Below, piece after piece: positions 25,601 through 37,828 of a DNA stretch of 64,000 nucleotides. Position 1 is the stretch's first letter. The number at the start of each line of letters is the position of its first letter. The notes under the pieces were generated by a model. That model was not told where the DNA came from and searched no databases. It was given only the letters and a program-made list of their open reading frames with translations. The DNA is from Styela clava (lineage: Eukaryota; Chordata; Ascidiacea; Stolidobranchia; Styelidae): assembly GCF_964204865.1 (NCBI RefSeq), contig NC_135263.1, positions 15,793,426-15,857,425 on the forward strand. The letters are read 5' to 3'. A program made the translations under genes and the position numbers.

Positions 25601-28365
25601 TTTTGTGTTTTGCCAACCAGAAGCTGATCATTCTGACAACAAAAACATAAAACACATATTTTTTTTGTAATGACAATCGGCAGTATCGAGAAATAGAAAG
25701 TGTTGAACTATTTCTTTCTACTCAAGTTCAGCGAGCCATATTGAATCGATTGAGTGGGCCATAATTGGCCCACGACCGCAGTCTAGGAACCACTGGATTA
25801 GAAAGAGTTACTATACAACCATATATAGTCATGAGATCAACTCCATTTATAAGTGTTGTTTTTACGCAGTTTGTAAAGTTGGATTTATAAATGTGATTCC
25901 ATTTTTATATCAATAAATATATCATAAAGGCAGTGTGACGAGGTTTATTATAAATAGGGAATTTATGAAAATCTCATTGATCTGTGAAATTTCTTTTATC
26001 TTTTCGATAAATATAATTCTTTATTTAGATCAAGGGCGACAGGTTTTTTTGTGTCAGCCGGGTGGAGCTGGCATAAATGCATCTGCTGGAGCAAAGAAGG
26101 ATAGTTTAGACCAAAGTACCATACCACCTCAGGTTCACATTCAAACTTCAACCTCCAGTCACCTTTGTCATATATCACTTGATAGTCAAGATAATAAAGT
26201 GACAGAATCATCAGTCAAGACTGCAGATGGAAAAAGGAAAGTTCATTCTGGATCAATCTGGGTTTGTCTTTTGCTCCATTTTTTTATCTGGTAAATTTAC
26301 TAACTAATTTGATCCTTAAGAAGTAGATTCAACGGATGGAAAAGTAGAGAGTAAGAGTTTCAGTATGGGAAATTGTGTTCTGGTATAAAATGTCTAATGT
26401 CAAATTTATATTTCAAAAGGGTTCACAGAAATTTTTAATTAATTTGATATTTTCGTGTAATTCTAAACTGAATTGAATTATGGAATACTCAAACTCTGTG
26501 CGGTTAATGCCATGAACAAGATGTTGTCATTATAGGAATGGGTTGAGAATTTATCAATCTACCCACAGTTAAAATTTTATGGCCGTGAGTTTCTGAATTG
26601 ACTTCCAAGTTTCTGTGTCTATATTAGGACGTGTCCCTTTCAATGGCTATGTTGTGAAATCTCTGAAAAATTCTTGCTCAACTTTATTAGCAGTACATGC
26701 TCTTCATATATTTATATCATAAAATATAATATTCTCTTCTTGTATCATCATCTCCAATTTTGAATAATTGCATTGTACCAAAAATTTGTTACCTTGTGCC
26801 TTGTTTTCAATGTTTTAATTTTATACCTGTAGAGGTGTACGTAAACGGTGTTGGTTATTCTCTGTTAAAATCAGTTTTTTTCATTCTATGCAATTTGCCT
26901 AGTTATTATTGTATTGATGATCAGGTGCCTGGAACTTGCATTATGAGAGAAATTGAATGGACAGACAAGACAAAGGAGCAGAATGCTGCATCTTTCTTGT
27001 TGTTACAAGCATCGTTAAAAGCAAAGAAGGATGTCAAATCTGACAATAAACCTCTGCAGGTATGAAAATATTAGGTTTTCTCTTGGTAATCGATCCGATG
27101 TGTCATTGGTAAATAGCCTACTAATTTATTTGATTGCAATCCTCCAGAAGGAAGTTGTTTTTCGAAATAGTATTTACCATTCGATTTTATCATTTACATT
27201 CAAAATGTTGCCTTTGGTGCTTGCCTATGTCACTTGTCACCCGTGTTTAATTTTTAAGTGCATTAAAAATGTGAAAATGCTTAATTTTGTGGATACAGTT
27301 TATTAAATTGTGAACTATGAATAATCTCGTTTCCCATTCTTTATTTCTAACATTTCTATATTACTCAACCAGGTTGAAGTTCTTACTACATCAGCAGAAA
27401 CTGATAGCAGCTCTGAAGAGACTAGTTCAAAGGTATGCACCATTTTTGAAATTTAAAGTTCATATGATTGCCTAGCTCCTGGTACAAACCCTATGCTAAA
27501 GATAAAGTGTCGCAATACATTTACAAAATATTTGAAATATGATTTACATGGAATCTGCTCTCGAGCTATATACTTGACTGTTAGGGCACTGTTTAGCGTC
27601 GGATTGGTTTCATTCATATTATTCACATATATACAATGGTTGAATGGCCAATATCAATTTTTGCAGGGGAAAATGAATTCAGCACCAACAACGAGTGCAA
27701 CCAATTTACCCAAGTTTGTAGGGGTTGTCAAACCGATTCCGGTTGTAGGAAAAGCAATTCCGATTGGCACAAAACCTTTAATCATAAATTCGATAGCTGG
27801 TACAAATGCAATATTACCAGAGAAGAAGCAAAATGTTTTATCAAAGGCAAATACAATAAATGTCGGCGTACAAAGTTCATCAATTAATAGTGGTAAGGCT
27901 GCTAAGACTATGCATGGATCTCAGTCGTGCAATGCAAGGCGAAGGCAACTATCTTCGGTTTTGCGGTTACCTGCAGCAGAGAAAAAGACAATTCACAAAA
28001 CCCAGGACCGGGCGAAAGCTGTCACAAAGAATGGAACTCTTGCCAACGTCATCCATACTATTAAAAGTTCAGAATCAAACAATTTGGCAGGAGCGAGTAA
28101 CAAAACATCTAATGCAGCATCGCCTAGACCGCCTTTACCCCTTTCCTTGGTGAATAAACTTAAATCTGCTGATTCCGTTGTGACGTTGCCACTGTCAACA
28201 ACTGAAAGTGGAAAACATATTTTGACTCTTCCTGTGTCAGCTGCAGATGGTGAAGAATTGGGTGACAAGTCTGGTACTAAAAGCATTTCTTATCAGGTTA
28301 CTATGTCTGATGATCAGATTATATTGACGTTAGATAACAGTGCTGAAAGCAGTGGGGAGTGGTGA
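19691..28365 (+). CDS. ELF: ETS transcription factor: Pointed/SAM plus ELF1/2/4-type ETS domain (881 aa)
   Basis: Sixteen exons: 19691-19763, 20390-20532, 20774-20899, 21148-21321, 21536-21656, 22372-22455, 22745-22936, 23505-23577, 24046-24165, 24439-24575, 25050-25189, 25378-25513, 26029-26261, 26925-27059, 27373-27432 and 27667-28365. All phases join (2646 nt). Residues about 144-212 are a Pointed (SAM-type) domain: [42 protein letters not shown], closest by memory to GABPA. A Lys-rich segment ([13 protein letters not shown]) precedes the ETS domain at about 306-390. That domain has [35 protein letters not shown] and [13 protein letters not shown] with both recognition-helix Arg, followed by VYQF, which are signatures of ELF1/2/4. 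The long Ser/Thr-rich tail ([11 protein letters not shown]-like stretches) is probably a regulatory region. It should be a nuclear DNA-binding regulator of GGAA sites. Vertebrate ELF1/2/4 lack a Pointed domain. Confidence 0.88.
22141..22371 (+). repeat. 5'-truncated SINE abutting an exon
   Basis: The body of the tRNA-derived SINE, from the GATTGCTGGACTCCTCGCCG block to the tail GATAAATATGTAAATCCTATC. It ends directly at exon 6 of the ETS gene (exon start 22372). The tail supplies most of the polypyrimidine-like run before the acceptor AG. Confidence 0.8.
25700..25795. mobile_element. hAT-like element fragment, one end
   Basis: The segment has GGGCCATAATTGGCCCAC and a terminal TAGGAACCACTG, a typical inner-to-outer end of a CAGTGGTTC-type hAT element. 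No matching left end was found, so it looks truncated. It lies in an ETS-gene intron. Confidence 0.45.
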
Positions 28366-29696
28366 TAACTATTTGGGTTATTTATATGGATGTTCGTACT
28401 CTAGTTTTTTTTTGTTTAATATTATTCTTTCATGTTATAAACACTGTTGGAGTTTATATCTCAATTGAGTCTTGTCTGTGATGGTATGGGTTTGGGGCTA
28501 TAGATCGGTGCATGGTTTATTTTGAGGGTACTTTATGTTAGCCCCTTGGCTTGTGGTGTGAGCTGAAGTCTACAGCGGATGGTCGGGTTTTCTCGCAGCA
28601 ATGAATGCTATTAATCTAGCTTGTTAATTACACTCGCTTCATTATGAAAGTTGGCGGGAGTGTTGGGCAGTAGCGCTGAACGTTCCTCCTACTTAACTTG
28701 TGTTGGTAACCTGGAGTTTGCCTGACCTTTAGTATTAATGCCGGGCGTCTTCGACTATTGAAAAAATCATATAATGTTCGCAGACAATATGAATATATAT
28801 GCTCTTACAAAATTGCCCTTTGGAAAACAGCGTATCCGCGCGTGTGATTTTACGGCAGCTACAGACTACTTGCGGCGTTCAATATTTTGAACATTTACAT
28901 TTGAATGCATACTTTTGGAATGTAGCCTACCTTGTATTCGTTTGGGCGCTATATCTTGCTCACAAGCAAACGTGGAATAATCTGAGGCACTACACAGTTT
29001 TTTAAATTTTCCGATTTCGTATTATATATATTCTACTTTTAATTTGTTTATCTACCGTAGTCGTTGGGTATAAATCCATAACATGCCTTCAGGGCTGCCT
29101 GCAGGCAAGCCAGTAAATCAACATCTCCATTTACAAATCGACGTCTAAACGATTTGAAACAAATATGTAGTATACTTTTGTCCAGATTTCACATTTTTGA
29201 CATTGCGACATTGATTGAAAAAATAGCGAATAAATTGGATTGATAAATTCCTATGAAAAGATGGCATTTCCCTCAATATTGTACAAAATACCAAATTGGC
29301 GACAACAGACTACTAACTTGACATCATTGTAAAGCGTAAAAAAGACTGGACTGTAACTGAGCGAAAGTCCATGGCTTTCCACTAGTTCGGACCACCTCAC
29401 CGGTCATCCCAATGAAATAAATTAAAAAATCCTATCCTACCCGACCTGCAGATAGGTGCTAACTGGAAGAGGAATTGCTACAACGTGAGATCTTAATAAT
29501 TGACGAGGTATGTTTACTGGGAGTTCATGACAACTGAATTGAAACACACAATCATAAAGAGGTTTGGGGCCATCAACAAAAGAACATGTTTAGAAACGTT
29601 TCTGTAGTTTACTATTCTTCGATGTTTGGTTTTTAAAAACTAAAAATGATGACTAAATATGTATTTATATACGTACATACAAGATTTACTTCGTAA
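28366..29696. other. 3' UTR and intergenic sequence
   Basis: Sequence between the convergent ETS gene and the small minus-strand gene. The start is probably the ETS 3' UTR, though no clear AATAAA is seen close by. A possible degraded SINE tail lies near 29425-29450 (CCTATCCTACCCGACC). Confidence 0.4.
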
Positions 29697-29702
29697 ACTT
29701 TA
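29697..29702 (-). terminator. Candidate polyadenylation signal of the small minus-strand gene
   Basis: AATAAA on the minus strand (TTTATT on the plus strand), about 675 bp downstream of the stop at 30378. Confidence 0.35.
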
Positions 29703-30377
29703 TTGACTCAGGTAATTTCATAATTTAAAATGTACAATTGTGAAACAACTCAAAACATAGTGATCGTAAAAATACAAAGGGTCGAAACGAAAATAAATTT
29801 ACCAACTGATATCAAAATAGGGATGTATTATTGTTCACATATATACTCCACAAAATATATATAGATATATTTAGTTTGCGTTGAAAAACGAACCATTACA
29901 ATCTATAATTGATTTCAGGCAGTATATATATTTATGTAAGGGAGTAAGACAAACTATGCAAGGAAATAGATACGCGTTTCTATCGTTTCCCAGTATATAT
30001 CACAAATACAGATAATATTAAAACTTGCTACGGGCCTCGGGACGCTGAAACTGATAAAATATTATATCCATTACTTTTCGTTTTACTAATATTACACATT
30101 TATCAATAAACATCATTCGTAGGACTCTATTTCCTGGATTTACAAAATGAAATGAAAAATATTGTTTAGAAGGCACGTTATCCAATAAATCTAATGGAAA
30201 AATTCATCAGTCTAGCTCTAGCAATACGAGATAAATTTTGCGGAAACCTTGACCTAAACGCAAACATTATGCAAGTTACCACAATTTTTAAACAATGTGA
30301 AGGATAAATTAATAATATTCAACAATGAAGCCATCAATTATACAACCAAGAAATAAAAACTCGACACGCAAAATAGT

Positions 30378-31696
30378 TCAGCTTATCACACAGTCAGCCA
30401 TGCTGTCTTTGGCACTTTTCTTTTTCGATGAGTGAGCGGCTTGGTCTTTGGGAAGATATCGAGTTCCAACACGACGTTTCTCCATTTCAGCGAGGCGGTG
30501 AGCGATAATTAGATGTTGCTCTTTGTAATCTGACATGCTGCAATAAAAACGAAATGTCAGTTATTACCAAATTTCCGGTTCCACGCAGAGTAGAAAAACT
30601 GATATTCTTTATGTGTTTCTCGAAACAAGACCATACATATTTCGCGAACTCGAAGGTAGTAGAGTTAGACCATGTTACGTCAAAGAGAAATTACTGGAAT
30701 TTGCAGTCCGAAATTAATGTTAACTTATTTCGAATAAGTTCTTAGAAATCCATAATAGTAAAAGGAGCATAATCACTGAGCTGTTCGGAAGTATAAGAGA
30801 TATACCTAAAATCACGACAAAGAAATTTAACTGTTAGGGCCTACTCTAAAAAGTTGCTGATATATTCATTTATATCTTGTCAGACAAATGTTTGTTGAAT
30901 CTATTCGTGTTTCACTTACTATTTGAATTACTGGTTTTACAGAAACATTTGTCAATTTAAGAATCACTAAAATATAATCACTAAAATATAAATTACGGGA
31001 TTAGAAGTTATGAGTATGAACAACTGAACATTTGGGGATGATAAAAATATATAGTGTATAACTTATATAATATAACTTACGTTGTTGGTACATTTTTCTG
31101 CTTTCTTTTCTGTTGTCGAACATATCTGTAATCTTCGATGGGCATAGTTTCTTTCCATGCTACCAGTGTTCTCGATCGTGGATTTGTGTGGTGGGGTGAA
31201 GCACCCATACGCATCTTGAACATTCTAAAAACAAGTCAAATATTTTTTGCTTGCAGATTTAAGATATGAAATGTCCGTTGAAATCAAAATGTAACATTTG
31301 TTGGAATTCAGCCGGTTCGCATCGGTTCTATAGAACCGTCTCACGGAATATTATGAAATCAGCGAATCGGTTAGCATTACTGTCAATGACCTTTTGTAAC
31401 AGAACCAGGTGAAAAATATGACTTTTGTGATTAACCCGGCTGACAAAAAAATTGAATCCCACCACTGAAAATGTTGTACCGCTATACATATTTTGTATGA
31501 CGATTGGTGAGTATATTGATAATTAATATTCTACAAAATAATATTTATTTTTCAAATTTTCGATATTGAATTGATTCGATATTGTTCAATTATACGGTTA
31601 TTTTGGTACGACTTACTCTTCTGTTGCTGGATCTTCATCTTGATCATCAGGATGCAGGGAGAGAGGTGGGGATGGAGATTTCTCTCGGATTGACAT
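30378..31696 (-). CDS. Unrecognised 127-aa charged protein, three exons
   Basis: Exons in transcript order: 31696-31617, 31224-31081 and 30537-30378. Phases 2 and 2 join and the total is 384 nt. All four splice sites are canonical (donors AGTAAGT-like and CGTAAGT, pyrimidine-rich acceptors). The N-terminus is Ser/Pro and Asp/Glu rich (SPSPPLSLHPDDQDED). The middle is basic and aromatic (RTLVAWKETMPIEDYRYVRQ, then QKRKQKN). The C-terminal part has a probable helix (EQHLIIAHRLAEMEKRR) and ends in a Lys/Ser-rich tail. There is no signal peptide or membrane segment, so an intracellular protein is likely. I do not recognise the family. Small microtubule-associated ciliary proteins can look like this, but nothing here proves it. 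Confidence 0.7.
31294..31467. mobile_element. Short hAT-type MITE (174 bp)
   Basis: The right end GACAAAAAAATTGAATCCCACCACTG, read in reverse, is CAGTGGTGGGATTC. The left end (CATTTGTTGGAATTCAGCCGG) is a diverged inverted copy. Flanking 8-mers AAAATGTA (31286-31293) and AAAATGTT (31468-31475) match at seven positions. It sits in intron 1 of the small minus-strand gene, between its first two exons. Confidence 0.7.
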
Positions 31697-33825
31697 TGTT
31701 ATTTTAATTGTATTTAACTTTATTCTATAATGAAATAAAAAAGGAAATTACAGTAATCCACATTGATAAGAGCTAGCATATAATATGATCTGGGAATACT
31801 CAAGAAATGAACAATGTGGACAAATCTCGGAAATAGAGCTCAGGCTAATTCATTAATTTAGTAGACTGCTCACGCGAATATCATGCGAATCTGCGTACTA
31901 AAATGTCGGAAATAAAAAGATATTGAAATGTTAACAGCAGTAATTTGCATAATTCCACGTACATATATGGCCAAAAATACTGTCAAAATGGCCTATAAAG
32001 CTTCGATATGCTCTTTCTCTTATATACAATTAGTTGATATTTACGGTGAAAATTAAAAAGATGGGTTTGTGGACGCCAAATACCGCTCCAAGACTTAATG
32101 CATACAGTATTTCCGACGTATACTTAGTATTTTGCGTAATACAAGTTTTCAATATTTTTCATATTGTAAAATTGTGGTATATCCCGATATCAAATTCTTG
32201 GCATGTCTTTCTCTCACTGAAAACTGATCTTCTATCATTGGCATTTTTGTTTCTAAATTAAATATACAGGTATTCTCACCTGAATGAAAACTAAATCATT
32301 CGTCTTGTGTCTCTAAGTTCAAATACCAAAAAGAGCTTCTTCTTTACAACAATCAACTCATAATGAAAAAAGTATTCAGTGACGGCGTCATCGCAACAGC
32401 GATAAATTTTATCACCAACCCCTGAGGCATTTTAACGCAAAGTTACGACTGGTCTTGCTAGTTTATCACGCGAGAAGTCGCGTGTCTTGTTATGTCGTTA
32501 TTTCATTGGTTACAACATGATAAAGTTCCTAAATCACATTGACTGAACTGCCTAATTCTCGGTGGTTCCTGGTTCATTTGGATTATGGAACAAAATGACG
32601 AAAATGTTTAATTATTCCAATGCGAGAGTTTGGTGTATGACAAAGTTTTATCTCTATTATAAATTTTAAAATCATATATACAATAATTTTGTTTGGAATA
32701 ATTATGTAATATCCGCAATTCAATCATACCGCATTCTTTTGTGTGAATATATATATAAAAGGCCATAAAAATCTCATATCCGGTCGCGTTCAAACTAATT
32801 GAATAATCAGTATTGAATTAATTTATGAAAAGTAGTAACCACAACATGCAGTTGCAACTGAATATTGAGGTCATTTTGTTCTACCAATAGTAATATATCT
32901 AGAGTAGCCACATAAAAAATATCTATTGAATACCATTAGTAAGTTGTAGACTACTTGAAATTTTTCCTATGAGAAACCAAAGAACGTTCACACAGTGATA
33001 CCTGAAAACAACATAGTCATTGTAATACCATGATGCAATTTTCAGCGAAGATAAAGATTGTCCCATACAAAACTCAACTCCTTTTTTTTAAAGCTAGATA
33101 AAGTCAGTCATTTGTGTAAATGCCAAGACATAGGTAATATATACTTGACGAGAAACCAACAACATAAAGTTTCTTTTTTTAGAGATGAAAGTTGAAAGGT
33201 AAAAAGTCTAGCCAGTTTTTGGAGTTTTGTTGAGCTACCGAAGTCGGCATCAGATATTCAAATACTCTAAGCTCGAACAAGTCTGTAGATGAGCGGTCGG
33301 GCCATAATCGATGGCCTTCAGAAAGCCGAAACAAGCCTTGGATTCAAACAACAATTTGACAGTCAAACACCATCTTGCTGGTGGTGATGTTTGGCCAAAT
33401 CTTCTTGACGACGAAGTTATGAGACGGTTGAGATGTTATCGGCCGTTCCATTGATCACTTTTAGTCAAGCTTGATCATGGCCAATATGCCGAGTAAGCAA
33501 TACCTTGAACCTAAATGCTCATATTAGACATCATCGACATAAAAATATGTAAAAAGTAATGACAGGCAAAGTACAATAAGCACCCTAAAATTGTACCCAA
33601 TGTCAAACAGTCAGTTATTTTATATCTGCCATTACAAAATAACAAGTGCACAATTGGCACAAAAACGTAGCCTACCACTTCTTTTAGCATCACCTTTTAA
33701 TCTAAAACCTTACTTAAGGTTTTGTTTGCTCTCCTAATTCTATTATCAGTTTTATTCATTTTGTTTTTATCTGATATTTTATCGTCTATTATGCTGATTA
33801 GGGAGTCGAAATGAGCTTTTTTTAT
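31697..33825. other. Intergenic, nothing assigned
   Basis: AT-rich sequence upstream of the small minus-strand gene. A less AT-rich block at about 33220-33490 stands out in composition, but it gives no long frame and no repeat ends that I can see. Confidence 0.4.
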
Positions 33826-34070
33826 ACCAGCAGTCCATGTCGGGCGTGGAATTAGTTAACCAGTTTTTCGTTTCAGGTGCATGAATTTTATGGCGCGAGA
33901 AAGCCGTACCAAACCGGCGGTTACACGAAAGACCCTACGGCGGTGAAGGGTACAGCAATCCTCTCGTACATAATTACCTCCTACGGGATTCTACCCCACG
34001 CAAGGTAATCAGGGGTGCGATTACAGAGCGTATTCCTAACTCTTTGTACGATACACCACACATGAGCAAA
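33826..34070 (-). repeat. Diverged tRNA-derived SINE
   Basis: On the minus strand it carries the SINE order: AGGAATACGCTC in the tRNA head, a B-box-like GGTAGAATCCCGTAGG, GAGAGGATTGCTG, then GCCCGACATGGACTG near the end. It is more diverged than the copies at 46351 and 39519. Confidence 0.65.
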
Positions 34071-34298
34071 TCGAGAGAGAGAGATTTATTTTTAATCAAC
34101 CAGAAAAAATAGCAACAATAAAATACAATAACATATGCAAAGTTTTTCGGTATTGACTAGGAGGAGCGATACGACCGTACGGTCATCAGAGTCAACTCCC
34201 CCCATATTCACTATTTTAAATATGTATATAAGACTTATTAGGTTAGTGTATGGTGTAAATGGGAATAATTGTTGTAAAGTTGCCTGGTTTTCTACAAG

Positions 34299-34321
34299 AT
34301 ATATATATATATATATATATA
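34299..34321. repeat. (TA)n microsatellite
   Basis: An uninterrupted TA run of about 23 bases just before the hAT element. Confidence 0.9.
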
Positions 34322-34536
34322 TTCAGGTTTGACTATATAATAGGGTGACCATATTTTCAATCCCTAAAAGGAGGACATATCGTTCGGTAGAACCACATCT
34401 CATCTGTGCCCGAGATATACATTATATATCTACTGAATTCTCTAGGATTAAAAATAGAAGTGACAATGGACGATGTGACGACAGTGAGTTGATGCATTTT
34501 TGTCTTTTTTAAAAAAACATCTGCGAAATAATCGAT

Positions 34537-36397
34537 TTATTTTTCCTTAGCCCACAAGTATTTGGAAGTTCCTCTAATCCTCGTCAACATTGCTGCGTTA
34601 TTTTGTGCAATATCGTAAAACTGGCTGCAAGAAATGTCGTTAAAATTGTAAACTAAAGTGAGTATGCTAGCAACGGACTCAAATAGAAAGTTTTCGCGTT
34701 CTTTCGACCACTGTGGTTGCATTAAAGAGAAAATGCGCGAAAACGTTGGCGTTATGCGAAATAATGCTGAAGTAATATTGTGCGATCTTTATCAGTTCGC
34801 TGTAAAAGTCCTGGTGCTGCAGGATTTGAAATATTCTGTCCATCTTTCATGTGCCATGAGTTTACAGTAAGAAACTGAATTGGAATGAAGTTGCTTTTCT
34901 ACGAACTTGCATAAAGTTTGGAATTGGTCGAATAACTTGGCTTCATCAATCGAAACATTTTTTGCAAGCAGATACTCAACGCACGGTTCAACAATTCTCA
35001 TCCAGTCAAAGCATTTGAATTCCTCAAACGAAGCTGTCCATTTTTCGAGGTATTGTACGCAAGACTCGTACAATAAAGCCACATCTGAGAGAAATACATC
35101 ACATTCACGGCCTACGCAATTCAGATTTAATTTGGATTTGTATGAACGTGTGTTTTTTTCTCTCTTCAATCGTAGATTTAACAGTGCTAAGACAAGCTTT
35201 GATTTCAATAATTGAGGATTTTGAATGTTCAATATGCCTAATTTGGCCATTAAACACAGCAACAAACGATTGCAAATGTTTTAAATACAACTCACTCACA
35301 GGATTTTCATAAAATCTTTTTAGAGCAACAGGTGGCTTTTCAATAGACCGGAAATATGACTGCAGGGCAGGGTGCACCTGAATCATTCTAGATAAACTTG
35401 AATAAAGTGATAGCCACCTGGTCACGCAGTGGGGAAGTAGTTTTTTATACTGTGTATCCACAAAGTTACCATAATCCTTCAGTTGTTCTGTGCGTACAGT
35501 GTATATGCTGGAATATTGGTACGTTTTGTAAATAATATTTTCCACATCAATGCTCGTCTGATTGGTTTCATGGTGTAAACAGTTATTCAGAACATGTGCA
35601 GGGCATCCTACCCCAATCAAATTTGGCAGGTTGATTTGCAATCGAGAAAATACGTTATTGCCCTTTCTAAAAGCCAATCGGCCGAAGTTAGTATTACAGT
35701 TATCGGCAGTAAATGAAACACATTTCTTAAACAGATTCATTTTGGTCGAAGTTTCTTTAATATCATTCGCAATTGTTGAAGATTTCTCATTCGTGGTACT
35801 TTTAACTTCAAGCAACTTAGACTGCAACCCACCATTTTCCCAGTCATGATATTGTACAACTATCGCGAAAAGTTTTGTAGCGTTATGATTACTGCCGTCT
35901 GTCGCTACTCCGAGATACAAAATATCATGTTGTTGATTAGTATTTAAGGCATGTTGAACAGTCATCGGGGCTAGAATATTATTCACAATAGCTTCAACTT
36001 TTGTCCGACCACAAAAATATTTTTTTGAAATATTTGAATCTGGAAAAATCTTCTTCATTAGATTTGACGTACAATCGTTAGATCTGAAACTCTGGTGATG
36101 TTTCACACAGTGAAACGCCATTATAGCTTCGGCGACAGCGACATTTCCTTCTATTTGAGTCCCAGGCGCACAAAAGTAGTCGGTCACCTTGGCTGATGAT
36201 GTCTCTCCTCTAACAGATGTTTTATGCTTGGAACTCTCAACGTGCAACTGTAAGCTGAGTTTGCCCTTATTCGCCACAGAAACGAAAGTACCGTAGCCAC
36301 AAGAAATGCACTCCGCTTCGCTGTCAGTTCGACCTTTTCTAAAGCATGGGTACTTTTGCTTTAGTTCCTGAGAGAAAAAGGTTTTCCTTTTCTGCAT
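34537..36397 (-). pseudogene. hAT transposase pseudogene
   Basis: Minus-strand frame from 36397. It starts with a BED-type zinc finger region (ECISCGYG, then LHVESSKH), followed by hAT catalytic-core features (FTADNCNTNFGR, GCPAHVLNNCLHH, LPHCVTRWLSLYSSL). Near an A run at about 35155 the reading continues in a different frame (REKNTRSYKSK, then CVGRECDVFLS), which indicates a frameshift. That second frame meets two adjacent stop codons at about 34789-34794, and homology appears to continue beyond them to 34537. With one frameshift and tandem stops it should be inactive. An intron explanation is unlikely because no splice sites fit. Confidence 0.85.
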
Positions 36398-36553
36398 AAT
36401 TTACTGGGTTTACAAGCGCAAGGATCTGCCACAATCGAAACTTCACGGAATTGCGATATACAAAGTGAAGTGACGTAAAACAGAATTGCACAATAAATGC
36501 GATTTTTACGTCATAAACGATTGTGCAGATCAATTATGCATTTAACCTCTAGG

Positions 36554-37560
36554 CAGGCCTGCACAACATACGGCCCGCTAGATACTTCTGTGCGGCCCGC
36601 GGGTAATTTGGGAACACGCCACTTCTCAGGTCTAACAGCCTAAGCCGGCATTGTTATGCAAGCGCGCCGCTACTCCGATCGTACTCGAAATCGTGAGATT
36701 TATGTTTTGCACTAGTTTCAATAAATATCGAACGTTGTGTGAAATTGGTGTGCCCTCCGCGACCCTTGAAATTCGTCGCTCGATCTCTCGCCCCCTAGTT
36801 TGGGAAACCCTGATTTAGATATCTCAGTATTCAAACTGAATCACGCTTAAAACAATATCGATATACAATCACACACCTATTAGTGCATATTAGCAACCTA
36901 TTAATAACTCGTTATTTTTTACTAGCAGGTTATGAAACTGAAGTTTCTTTTTGAATCAAATTTAGAACTTAAAAAAGAAATTCTCGCACAAAAGATATTG
37001 CTATTTACTGTAAAATTTCAAATAAATTGAAGCAGATTTTGTAAAAACAATGTAATTTAACAGTCAAAAAAGTACAACAGAGGAAGATCTATCTATTGCT
37101 ACTAAACGGATTATTTGTCCAGCCTACAATGGAAATATCCAATAATGGTGGATATGACTAAATAAATTGTCATATATATATTTGGGACGATTTTACAAAA
37201 CGGAACCTGAGTGAAATATTTTCCTGCAGTCAGTTTATACTGCAACACGCAATACCTAATTCTAATAAAAAAGAAATATTGAAAATGAAGGGTGGGTTTT
37301 CAAGGTAGATGAACCATTAAATACATATTTGCCATCTCATATGCAAAAATACTGTACCTTGTTTTTACTTAAGAAAATAAGATTCTTCATATTTTTAAGC
37401 TCCCCAGTAATGAAAGTGTTTCATTAAATTTAACTGTTTCACAATATTATTTTGATTTGTAGTTCATCTTGTGAAATATGTATGTGGCAAAGTTTGCGGC
37501 CCGCCGGGCCTTCAGATTTATGCTTCTGGCCCTCGTGGGAATTTGAGTTGTGCAGGCTTG
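36554..37560. mobile_element. Nested non-autonomous hAT element (1007 bp)
   Basis: The left end CAGGCCTGCACAAC and the right end GTTGTGCAGGCTTG form inverted repeats with one mismatch. CGGCCCGC runs occur just inside both ends. The flanks are CTCTAGG on the left and CTCTAGAG on the right, an 8-bp duplication with one base lost. It lies inside the hAT at 34341-37820, so it inserted later. The internal TTTGGGAAACCCTG (about 36798) resembles the end of yet another hAT type. Confidence 0.85.
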
Positions 37561-37828
37561 CTCTAGAGTAACCCCGCATGTTAACATAACGCAATGCATT
37601 GCTTGTCAGTTGTCATATCCTGGTCATATCTAATGATGATTACAAGTCTATATTTACTTTTTTTAACACATCAAAAATTTTTGGTTATATATATCATAAG
37701 GAATTTTAAAATAGTTAATCCCGTCCAAAAGGAGGACATTTTGACGTTTCAGAGCGTCCTCGGAGGACGGAAAAATTTAAGCGGACAAATCCTCCAAAAG
37801 GAGGACGTATGGTCACCCTACTATATAA

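Larger units (their letters stand above)
34341..37820 (-). mobile_element. hAT DNA transposon with broken transposase (3480 bp)
   Basis: The ends TAGGGTGACCATA (34341) and its complement TATGGTCACCCTA (ending 37820) are exact inverted repeats. They are flanked by a perfect 8-bp target duplication CTATATAA (34333-34340 and 37821-37828), the hAT hallmark. Subterminal AAAAGGAGGAC repeats occur near both ends. The interior holds a minus-strand transposase remnant (34537-36397) and a nested second element (36554-37560). Confidence 0.93.
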
